From the NCBI GenBank assembly GCA_016844485.1, contig JAENIZ010000158.1, positions 1-5,708 of the forward strand: 5,708 nucleotides of DNA, written 5' to 3'. The translations under genes were made by a program, and so were the position numbers. Below the pieces are notes generated by a model. It made no database searches. It was not told the DNA's origin and saw nothing but the letters and a program-made list of their open reading frames with translations. How positions within the stretch are numbered: position 1 is the stretch's first letter; each line of letters starts with the position of its first letter. Of this stretch, positions 1 through 5,173 are shown one piece after another. The DNA comes from Gammaproteobacteria bacterium (lineage in GTDB: Bacteria; Pseudomonadota; Gammaproteobacteria; Eutrophobiales; Eutrophobiaceae).

Positions 1-792
1 AGGGGTGATGCAAACAGTGCCTCATCCGGATATTGACGCTGAATGCTGCGGAAATAATCTTTTGGCAGGCGAAAGCTGCCGAGGCTCACCGAATGAACAT
101 TATCGATATTGAGCCGGGAAAATACATTCTGGAAGAGATGGTGATATTTTTCAGAATAACCATCTTCATAGATCAAGGGATCAAAACGCAGTCCGAGACG
201 CCAGCCCGCTTCCTGCAGTTTCAGCATGGCCTCCAGGCGCCGTTGCACGGAAGGTGCCTTATGTTCCAACACCCGGGCGATCTCTTCGGGCGTAAAGCTG
301 TAGGCCACAATGCAATTTTCCAATGGCTCGGTTTCCAGCAGCGTACGTATTTGTGTGCTTTTGGTTCTTAATTCCAGCCAGGCAGTAGGATATTTCCTGA
401 ACAGGGGAAGGAAGAATCCGGTAAAACCGGTGACCGGGTCCAGTGCGAGACTGTCACAGTCATACCCGGAGAAGAAATGAATAACCTCCCCGTCATGTTG
501 CTTGATTGTTTTTTCAATCGCCGATGCAAAGCCGTCGAAGTTTACAAACAACACATAATGTGCGGAGCGAAACATGCCTTGCAGGAAACAATACCGGCAA
601 TCATAGATACAGTTCAGCATATGTGAGAAATAGTAATTATATTTTGCGCCAATATTGTAATTTTCAGGTACGGGTAATACATGATTGCGAAATTTTTCCG
701 CCAGGATCAATGCGGGATGTTTCTTCTGCAAGGATATCCCTTGTCCCAGGGTGATCAGCTACATTATGTTCAATGTATATTGTATTTATCAT
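1..792 (-). pseudogene. SPL-family radical SAM protein, 5' region deleted and frameshifted; 3' end outside window
   Basis: Relative of spore photoproduct lyase, a radical SAM enzyme that reverses a UV-induced thymine lesion in spore formers; the role of such proteins in non-sporulating bacteria is unsettled. The [4Fe-4S] motif CIYDCRYC (CxxxCxxC) is at 611-588, preceded by NYYFSHMLN and followed by FLQGMFRSAHYVLFVN, all typical of the family. A later Cys (SGYDCDSLALD), 51 residues after the first cluster Cys, sits where SplB has its H-donor Cys. The expected N-terminus MINTIYIEHNVADHP starts with ATG at 792-790, overlapping the upstream stop as ATGA. That frame ends at TGA 666-664. The conserved sequence resumes as LQKKHPALILAEK in another frame from about 731, with a TAG (762-760) upstream in that frame. 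Roughly 25-30 family residues are absent at the junction, so this looks like a non-triplet deletion. A TTG at 731, six bases after AAGGG, could start a truncated protein of at least 243 residues. The C-terminus, perhaps 40-50 residues, lies beyond base 1. Assembly error is the main alternative. Confidence 0.85.
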
Positions 793-1616
793 GTTGCACG
801 GGCTGAAAGCCTGATCGGTAATGTCTCCAGTTGCCGCGATAAAATGGCAAGTACTTCTTTGCCGTGATGAATTGTTTCAATCTGTTCCATGGGATCGCGA
901 TCCGGACATAATATTGACCAGCGGTTTAACAGTTGTGCCAATGTTCCGCGTTCGTACCGGGTAAAATGCCAGCGTTCAATAAACTGCGGGTAATATTCCG
1001 GAATTTTCTGGATGGCCTCAAGTTCCAGAGATAATGGTCGAAGTTCGTCAAGTAGAAAACCAATTGTCTCAACATGGTTGCCAATAAGCCCTTCAACAAA
1101 AGACTCATTGAGTTTAAATGCGGGATGTTCTTCATTATCGGAAATAATCTTCAGGACATGGATTAATTCGCTCGTGGCAAACCGGCTGGCTGTCGCATAA
1201 AAGCCCGTGGCCTCCATATCAAACATATTATCTGCATAATTCGCAGAAGGTTTGTCCAGCGTCAACAGGCCGGCAGTCGGGCAGGGCGGTTCAAACACGA
1301 ATTGTGGATAAAATACCTGATCACTGGCATGGTCCTGGATGCGATGCGCGAGCACGGCCTGTCCAATAGCCAGGGTCTTGTGACCGGCAATACCAATGTT
1401 CAACCAGCCATCACTCTGTCGCGTATTGAATAGTCCATGCACATAGCTTGTGCTGGCTGCAGCATTAATCTTGCCTAATCCGGTGATGACCAGTGACAGG
1501 CTGGATGTTGTATCCAGATAAACAGGGAATATCCCCCCTTTATCAAGTTGCTTTAAACGATAATGCCGGATAATTGGCATAGCCTCGCATTTAAGTGCGC
1601 AGATGAGATGGATCAT
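789..1616 (-). CDS. MTA/SAH nucleosidase-like (PNP/UDP phosphorylase superfamily) protein
   Basis: A 275-residue protein of the purine nucleoside phosphorylase/5'-methylthioadenosine nucleosidase superfamily, which cleaves N-glycosidic bonds of adenosine-type nucleosides in the cytoplasm. Aligned by eye with E. coli MTA/SAH nucleosidase, all three catalytic acids are present: Glu11 in ICALKCEA (E. coli Glu12), Glu135 in FDMEATGF (Glu174) and Asp160 in IISDN (Asp197). TGLGKINAA (45-53) and NIGIAGH (73-79) match the glycine-rich segments. The C-terminal ~110 residues (165-275) are not recognised and form a helical-looking extension longer than in classic MTAN. The ATG at 1616 is preferred because MIHLICALKCEA lines up with the family N-terminus and begins 5 bases after the upstream stop. 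An in-frame TTG at 1628 would overlap the upstream gene. No clear Shine-Dalgarno is seen, so translation may be coupled. The stop overlaps the SPL start (ATGA). The substrate (MTA, SAH, 5'-deoxyadenosine or another nucleoside) cannot be fixed from sequence. Confidence 0.85.
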   Translation of the reverse strand: MIHLICALKCEAMPIIRHYRLKQLDKGGIFPVYLDTTSSLSLVITGLGKINAAASTSYVHGLFNTRQSDGWLNIGIAGHKTLAIGQAVLAHRIQDHASDQVFYPQFVFEPPCPTAGLLTLDKPSANYADNMFDMEATGFYATASRFATSELIHVLKIISDNEEHPAFKLNESFVEGLIGNHVETIGFLLDELRPLSLELEAIQKIPEYYPQFIERWHFTRYERGTLAQLLNRWSILCPDRDPMEQIETIHHGKEVLAILSRQLETLPIRLSARAT

Positions 1617-1621
1617 ATTGA

Positions 1622-2092
1622 TCAGCAATCGATGTGGTAATGATCCAATACAGAATCAATAAACGATTGCCATGTCATATCCGGTTGCCAGACTTTATGC
1701 AGATCATTGATGGCTTCGGCAACAGGATAATCGCACCTTACCGTGCGATAGAGAAAGAGGAAGACCGGCACTCGTTGGTTGAGTGCACAGTGAATGAAAA
1801 TATGTTTATCTTCATGTGTATCCATGCTGGCAAAAAAACGTTTGAGTTCGCTCAGCGCAGGCGCCTTGAAATCCACAGGAATATGGACATAGTCCATGCC
1901 TGTTTGCAGCACAACTTTATCTTCGTCTTTGATGGCATGGGGTGAATCGGGCATGGAGAGATTAATGATCACATCAAAACCAGCCTGATTGATCATATTG
2001 AACTGCTCGGCGGTTGGCTGGCCCCCCGTCGCTATGGCATCGCTGATGCGGTGATAATTTCGTATGTCTTCGAGGGCATTTATCCGGGGCAT
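1622..2092 (-). CDS. Protein tyrosine phosphatase-fold protein (DUF442-like) with CX4R loop
   Basis: A 156-residue cytosolic protein resembling the DUF442/beta-lactamase-hydrolase-like phosphatase group of the dual-specificity phosphatase fold. Visible features are the N-terminal SDAIATGGQPTAEQF (17-31), a strand DVIINL (40-45), IPVDFKAP (71-78) carrying a possible general-acid Asp74, and the P-loop region FIHCALNQRVPVFLFLYR (99-116). The loop is unusual. The classic signature is HCX5R, but here Cys102 is followed by Arg at 107 (CX4R) and position 108 is Val. As recalled, relatives with HCAxNxRV exist, so this may be a defined subfamily rather than decay; whether it hydrolyses phosphate is uncertain. 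It is the first gene of a minus-strand set, 5 bases before the likely start of the nucleosidase gene. The start is the only good ATG, beginning 15 bases from a MITE-like element, and has no obvious Shine-Dalgarno. Confidence 0.8.
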   Translation of the reverse strand: MPRINALEDIRNYHRISDAIATGGQPTAEQFNMINQAGFDVIINLSMPDSPHAIKDEDKVVLQTGMDYVHIPVDFKAPALSELKRFFASMDTHEDKHIFIHCALNQRVPVFLFLYRTVRCDYPVAEAINDLHKVWQPDMTWQSFIDSVLDHYHIDC

Positions 2093-2107
2093 GTCAGATG
2101 GCCAATT

Positions 2108-2252
2108 AACAGGCTGTTGAAAAACGTTTCGAACGCAGGCAGAACAAGGCGCGAATGGGCGAAAAAGCGCAGTTTACACGGCAGTAAATGAGCATTTTAA
2201 GCCCGTGAGCAACGCAGTTATGCCAAGCGTAGTAGTTTTTCAATAGGCTGTT
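2108..2252. mobile_element. MITE-like palindromic element, 145 bp
   Basis: Terminal inverted repeats of 18 bases: AACAGGCTGTTGAAAAAC at 2108-2125, and at 2235-2252 the complement of AACAGCCTATTGAAAAAC, 16 of 18 matching. There is no coding sequence between them. An inner inverted repeat TTTAC (2173-2177) / GTAAA (2184-2188), inside a longer imperfect one from about 2165 to 2196, is centred at 2180.5, essentially the midpoint of the element. The whole unit could therefore fold into one long imperfect hairpin. CAGGCTGTTGAAAAA-type ends are recalled from non-autonomous elements and IS ends in many proteobacteria. No transposase is present, so it would be mobilised in trans if at all. No convincing target-site duplication is visible. 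It fills most of the 204-bp gap between the divergent phosphatase and SDR genes. Confidence 0.75.
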
Positions 2253-2264
2253 CACCGTTACAAT
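2237..2264 (+). promoter_or_regulatory. Candidate sigma70-type promoter for the SDR gene
   Basis: TTTTCA (2237-2242, 4 of 6 to TTGACA) and TACAAT (2259-2264, 5 of 6 to TATAAT) are separated by 16 bases. Transcription would start near 2271, giving a leader of about 26 bases before the ATG at 2297. The -35 box lies inside the right terminal repeat of the MITE-like element and the -10 box just outside it. The match is moderate and is a reading by eye only. Confidence 0.35.
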
Positions 2265-2296
2265 GAAATAACAGGACAGACCCAGTTTAATAGAAA

Positions 2297-3052
2297 ATGC
2301 CCAGACTTGAACAGAAAACCGCCGTTATAACCGGTGCCAGCAGCGGCATCGGCAGGGCAATTGCATTGGCCTTCGCCAGAGAGGGTGCGCATGTCATTGT
2401 TAATTATTATCGTTCAAAGGATAAGGCAGGGCAGATTGTCAAAGAGATCCAATCGGCAGGGGGCAGGGCGGCCGCCATTCAGGCCGATATCAGTAATATT
2501 GAGGATATTAACAGGCTGATCAGTGAGGCACAGGCAGAACTGGGACGCATTGATCTCTGGGTCAATAATACAGGTGCGGACATCCTGACCGGGCCGGGAG
2601 CGCAACTCGAGGATCAGAAAAAACTGCAATTACTGATTGATGTCGATCTGAAAGGGACGATCAATTGTTGCTGGGCTATTGCGCCCATCATGCAATCGCA
2701 GGGGCAAGGAGTGATCATCAATATGTCCTGGGACCTTGCTATCCATGGATTCCAGGGGCGAAACCCGCAGATGTTTGCCGCCGTCAAGGCCGGTGTTTTA
2801 GGTTTCAGCCGGTCGTTTGCCAGGACGTATGGGCCAAAGCTACGAATAAATGTGCTCGCGCCCGGCTGGATTGAAACCGAGTTTGCCAAAAATATAATGA
2901 GCGAGAATTACTACCAGGCCCGTCTCAAGGAAATTCCGGTAGGCCGGTTTGGTACGCCGGAAGATGTTGCCGAAGTAGCTGTATTTCTCGCCTCGGATGA
3001 ATCGTCTTATATGACCGGGGAAATGATAAAGATTAATGGCGGGTTGATATAA
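2297..3052 (+). CDS. SDR-family oxidoreductase with substituted catalytic tetrad
   Basis: A 251-residue classical short-chain dehydrogenase/reductase, the usual length, expected to be a cytosolic NAD(P)-dependent oxidoreductase. The Rossmann fold is intact: TGASSGIG (12-19), NYYRS after the second strand (36-40, suggesting NADP as in FabG), AD at 63-64, and NNTG at 90-93 (usually NNAG). The C-terminal segments APGWIETEF (188-196) and GGL near the end are typical. The active site departs from the classical type. Ser144 (INMSWD) and Lys164 are present, but the Tyr of YxxxK is Phe160 (MFAAVK), and the tetrad Asn of the VNLxG segment is Asp117 (VDLKG). Similar SWD...FAAVK sequences are recalled in other bacteria, so this could be a divergent subfamily. 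The substrate is unknown. The gene is monocistronic, divergent from the phosphatase set and convergent with the methyltransferase. No good Shine-Dalgarno precedes the ATG. Confidence 0.88.
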   Translation: MPRLEQKTAVITGASSGIGRAIALAFAREGAHVIVNYYRSKDKAGQIVKEIQSAGGRAAAIQADISNIEDINRLISEAQAELGRIDLWVNNTGADILTGPGAQLEDQKKLQLLIDVDLKGTINCCWAIAPIMQSQGQGVIINMSWDLAIHGFQGRNPQMFAAVKAGVLGFSRSFARTYGPKLRINVLAPGWIETEFAKNIMSENYYQARLKEIPVGRFGTPEDVAEVAVFLASDESSYMTGEMIKINGGLI

Positions 3053-3070
3053 TCTTTTCCCTCACCCATG

Positions 3071-3121
3071 CCCTCTCCCGTAGGGAGAGGGTGAAGAGTT
3101 CCTTCTCCCTCCGGGAGAAGG
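3071..3121. repeat. Two perfect palindromes (REP-like) between convergent genes
   Basis: CCCTCTCCC (3071-3079) pairs with GGGAGAGGG (3083-3091) across a 3-base loop, and CCTTCTCCC (3101-3109) pairs with GGGAGAAGG (3113-3121) across another 3-base loop. The two hairpins are variants of one unit spaced 30 bases apart. This C/T-rich palindrome is of a kind often dispersed between genes in bacterial genomes. They begin 18 bases after the SDR stop and could help end transcription in both directions, but neither is directly followed by a T-run on either strand, so a canonical intrinsic terminator is not claimed. Confidence 0.7.
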
Positions 3122-3158
3122 TAAGGATGAGTTAAATGTTGGTTTTTTATATTTATAT

Positions 3159-3181
3159 TTTCTCTGTGTTCTCCGTGGTTA
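3159..3181. repeat. Short CTCTGTG/CTCCGTG repeat at the gene end
   Basis: CTCTGTG (3162-3168) and CTCCGTG (3171-3177) form an imperfect direct repeat with a 9-base period, running into the stop codon of the methyltransferase gene. On the other strand this reads CCACGGAGAACACAGAG, close to a CCACAGAGGACACAGAG-type intergenic sequence I recall from several bacterial genomes. The assignment rests on recall. With the two palindromes beside it, it makes the 126-bp convergent gap entirely repeat-like. Confidence 0.35.
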
Positions 3182-3748
3182 CATCCAGCGTCTTACTTTA
3201 CTTTTATATTCCCTGTATTCATCCCCGAAAATTTTTTCCAGAAACGGTTCCTCATGTTTGATGAATCCTTCCAGCATAATAATAAAAAATACCGGTATCA
3301 CAAATACGGGAGAAAAACTGCCCAAGGATATCCATACACCAATCAATATAATAATCATGCCCAGATACATCGGATTTCTGCTGTATTGAAACAATCCCCG
3401 AGTAACCAATAAAGTTGGTTTTTCAAAAGGCTTGATCGGCGTCTCTGCTTGTTTGAAAGCATAGGCAGCACACGCAGTGACAATAAGTCCACCTAACGCA
3501 AGCAAACCTCCAAATACCCTCAAAGGCACATAAATAAGATGCGACATGGGCGCAAATTGGTCTAATACCGCCATTAATATCAACGCGGCGAGGAAATAAA
3601 CAGGCGGTATGATATTCCTGGGTATGATTCTGCCCAGTATGGATGTATCCACTTTATCGAGTGATGCCGTGATTGCAGTTTTTACCTTCTCCAGCGTTTC
3701 TGTTTTGGATGTATCAGACTGCGGTTTTTCGTTTATTTTCTTCTGCAT
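3179..3748 (-). CDS. Isoprenylcysteine carboxyl methyltransferase-like membrane methyltransferase
   Basis: A 189-residue inner-membrane protein of the ICMT/phospholipid methyltransferase superfamily, which uses S-adenosylmethionine; the substrates of bacterial members are mostly unknown. A hydrophilic N-terminal stretch (about 1-43) precedes hydrophobic segments at about 46-66, 73-97, 127-143 and 145-160. The SAM-binding signature is clear: TRGLFQYSRNPMYLG (116-130) followed by the EE-plus-aromatic segment at 166-188 with EEPFLEKIFGDEYREY and VRRW. The ATG at 3748 is chosen because it overlaps the preceding stop as TGATG, a classic coupling arrangement. A TTG 22 codons upstream also opens the frame but would run through the neighbouring gene and lacks a binding site. 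It is last in a minus-strand set after the knot-family repeat protein. A prenylated-protein substrate is unlikely in a bacterium; small thiols, lipids or other acceptors are possible. Confidence 0.85.
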   Translation of the reverse strand: MQKKINEKPQSDTSKTETLEKVKTAITASLDKVDTSILGRIIPRNIIPPVYFLAALILMAVLDQFAPMSHLIYVPLRVFGGLLALGGLIVTACAAYAFKQAETPIKPFEKPTLLVTRGLFQYSRNPMYLGMIIILIGVWISLGSFSPVFVIPVFFIIMLEGFIKHEEPFLEKIFGDEYREYKSKVRRWM

Positions 3749-4029
3749 CACAGTTTGCCGAGTAGTGGGTGTGCCGTTCTCCAGCCAGATTCGCCTCTGG
3801 AATTTACGTAACAAATCAGGAGATCAGCATTCGCGCGGGTATTAATAAAATTAATATTCGATGTGGCATCAGCCCTGGAATTAACAAAACACCAGACATC
3901 ATCGTGACGAATAGCATCTCTTTTAGAATCAACTTTACATACCAGAAGATCAGCCGCACTGCGAGAGTCTACCTCATGTACGATAAAATCGGCCTCTGCT
4001 CTTGAATTCACGACATTTATCAAAGCCAT
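3748..4029 (-). CDS. Six-repeat N/D-S-R protein, DUF6150 / septoil-knot-like family
   Basis: A 93-residue soluble protein with no signal peptide or membrane segment. It contains six copies of a short unit whose core is hydrophobic-N/D-S/T-R/K: NSR 8-10, DSR 21-23, DSK 34-36, NSR 50-52, NTR 63-65 and NSR 76-78. The spacing is 13, 13, 16, 13 and 13 residues, so units 1-3 and 4-6 are related by an exact 42-residue shift: an internal duplication of a triple repeat. Each core is commonly followed by AEAD/ANAD-like residues and an alternating hydrophobic strand. The C-terminal GWRTAHPLLGKL also fits. From memory this matches DUF6150, later renamed for its predicted 7(1) (septoil) knot, exemplified by Ureaplasma Q9PR55. 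The function is unknown. The ATG has a good GGAG 5 bases upstream (4038-4035). The stop overlaps the methyltransferase start (TGATG), and the exported Met-rich protein gene ends 29 bases upstream, so an operon is likely. Confidence 0.8.
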   Translation of the reverse strand: MALINVVNSRAEADFIVHEVDSRSAADLLVCKVDSKRDAIRHDDVWCFVNSRADATSNINFINTRANADLLICYVNSRGESGWRTAHPLLGKL

Positions 4030-4058
4030 TTCTTCTCCAAAACTTGATCGCTAGGTAA

Positions 4059-4460
4059 TTACATGCCGTCGCAAATATGGCCTTGATCGGTACTCCCGAC
4101 GTCGCCCATCGGCATCTGTTGCATCATCTGCTTTGCCATATCGCCGCATTGTTGCATGGCTTTCATTTCCTTGGATGAGGACATTGTCTTGCCATAGGCT
4201 ATGGCCTTTTTCTGTGCCTCGTCACGTTTGCCGGCAGCGCAAAGCTTCTTGATTTCAGCGTGCATCTTTTCGCCCTTGGCAGCAAGTGCATCCATAGCCG
4301 ACTGATCAATCTTCGCCATGCACTCCTGCATCTTCTGTGCACCTTCCATCATTTGTTGCATCTGTTCTTCGGTCATCTCGTCAGGTTGTGCAGACCATGC
4401 TAACGGTGTGCACAGAACGAGCATTGATAAAATTATCAACATAAGGAATTTCGTAATCAT
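4059..4460 (-). CDS. Small exported Met-rich, Cys-containing protein of unknown function
   Basis: A 133-residue protein not recognised as a named family. Residues 1-24 form a Sec signal peptide: Lys4, a hydrophobic core at about 5-20, and AWSA as a likely signal peptidase I site before Gln25. The mature ~109 residues contain about 17 methionines, including MTEEQMQQMMEG and MAKQMMQQMPMG, and four cysteines (47, 74, 105 and 130). They look helical, with charged/Gln-rich heptad-like stretches at 29-70 and 80-118. Four cysteines in an exported protein suggest two disulfides. Met clusters could bind Cu(I), but composition alone does not prove this. The ATG has GGAG 8 bases upstream. It sits between apt and the six-repeat protein on the same strand (gaps of 63 and 29 bases). 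The 63-bp upstream gap is AT-rich, and no convincing promoter is seen there. Confidence 0.75.
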   Translation of the reverse strand: MITKFLMLIILSMLVLCTPLAWSAQPDEMTEEQMQQMMEGAQKMQECMAKIDQSAMDALAAKGEKMHAEIKKLCAAGKRDEAQKKAIAYGKTMSSSKEMKAMQQCGDMAKQMMQQMPMGDVGSTDQGHICDGM

Positions 4461-4523
4461 TGTCTTATCTCCATTTTTATCCTGAATTTAATATTTTCTC
4501 TTGGGTCTCTGTAATTCAATATT

Positions 4524-5039
4524 TTAATAGTGAATCAATGAATGCACCCAATATTTTGATAGTTTATCCCGGCCGTTCAGAAAATCCAGTTCGATGACAA
4601 ACGAGCAACCGGCGATCTCGGCGCCGAGTTTTTCAATGAGTTCACAACTCGCGGCCGCGGTGCCGCCGGTAGCGATCAGATCATCAATCAGCAATACGCG
4701 ATCATTTTTGCCGAGTGCATCAATATGGACTTCAAGTTGTGCCGAGCCGTATTCGAGATCGTAGGAGATGCTTTGTACATCGTAGGGCAGTTTGCCGGGT
4801 TTGCGTAACGGGACAAAGCCTACCCCCAGTTCCCAGGCGGCAAGGCTGCCGAAGATAAATCCACGCGCCTCCATGCCGACCACGGCGGTCAATTTTTGAT
4901 CCACAAACGGGTGGATCAGTTGATGCACTGCAAGGCGCAGCATGACCGGGTTCTTGACCAGCGGCGTGATGTCCTTGAATTGAATTCCGGGTTTGGGGAA
5001 GTCCGGTATAGTGCGGATATGGGCTTCAAGTTGGTCCAT
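4524..5039 (-). CDS. apt: Adenine phosphoribosyltransferase
   Basis: Cytosolic purine salvage enzyme converting adenine and PRPP to AMP and pyrophosphate. The 171-residue length is normal for Apt. The family N-terminus IRTIPDFPKPGIQFKDITPL (8-27), VGMEARGFIFG (54-64), the RKPGKLP flexible-loop segment (79-85) and the PRPP-binding loop VLLIDDLIATGGTA (115-128) are all present. The ATG at 5039 is preferred: it has GGAG 9 bases upstream (5052-5049) and fits the family N-terminus. A GTG at 5066 would add nine residues but has no ribosome binding site. It is divergent from the DoxX gene and is followed on the same strand by the Met-rich protein gene. It would recycle adenine released by an MTA/deoxyadenosine nucleosidase such as the one at 789-1616, although the two genes are not in one operon. 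Confidence 0.96.
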   Translation of the reverse strand: MDQLEAHIRTIPDFPKPGIQFKDITPLVKNPVMLRLAVHQLIHPFVDQKLTAVVGMEARGFIFGSLAAWELGVGFVPLRKPGKLPYDVQSISYDLEYGSAQLEVHIDALGKNDRVLLIDDLIATGGTAAASCELIEKLGAEIAGCSFVIELDFLNGRDKLSKYWVHSLIHY

Positions 5040-5086
5040 GGATAAATTCTCCGGTTCGTTGGTCACAATTTAGAAGACTTCATATG

Positions 5087-5100
5087 GCACAATACTGTGC
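5087..5100. promoter_or_regulatory. Palindrome in apt/doxX divergent region, possible operator
   Basis: GCACA (5087-5091) and TGTGC (5096-5100) form a perfect inverted repeat around ATAC. A direct repeat AAGACTTC (5074-5081 and 5116-5123; the first copy lies in the 9-base palindrome GAAGACTTC) flanks it with 42-bp spacing, about four helical turns. Position between divergent starts is where a shared operator would be expected. No regulator is encoded in the window and no strong promoter boxes are seen, so this remains a suggestion. Confidence 0.3.
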
Positions 5101-5173
5101 TAAACATCAGCGCTAAAGACTTCTACGATACAGGTTATCAATAATAGCGTTTTTATGTCAGAGGAGGGGAGTT

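Noticed and set aside
33..371. A 112-codon plus-strand open frame
   Set aside because: It lies antisense to the conserved SPL-family coding sequence, has no ribosome binding site and no recognisable domain.
1617..1628. TTG start four codons upstream for the nucleosidase
   Set aside because: It would overlap the upstream stop, adds residues not seen in the family, and the ATG at 1616 matches the expected N-terminus.
2614..2889. A 91-codon minus-strand open frame
   Set aside because: It is antisense to the SDR core and shows no family features; it is a by-product of SDR codon usage.
3071..3121. Classic intrinsic terminator
   Set aside because: The stems are good, but no T-run directly follows on either strand; the nearest run of T is about 20 bases further on, so it was listed as a repeat.
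3749..3814. TTG start giving a 211-residue methyltransferase
   Set aside because: The added 22 residues lie inside the repeat-protein gene in another frame, with no ribosome binding site; the TGATG junction supports the ATG at 3748.
3780..4010. Repeats in the DNA suggesting a CRISPR-like or tandem array
   Set aside because: The repetition is at protein level (N/D-S-R units in frame) with diverged bases and irregular 39/48-base spacing, and no identical repeats with spacers.
4461..4523. Promoter for the Met-rich protein set
   Set aside because: A TTGAAT and a TATTAA are visible on the minus strand but 20 bases apart, outside normal spacing.
5040..5066. GTG start for apt
   Set aside because: No Shine-Dalgarno precedes it, whereas the ATG at 5039 has GGAG at a suitable distance and yields the usual Apt length.
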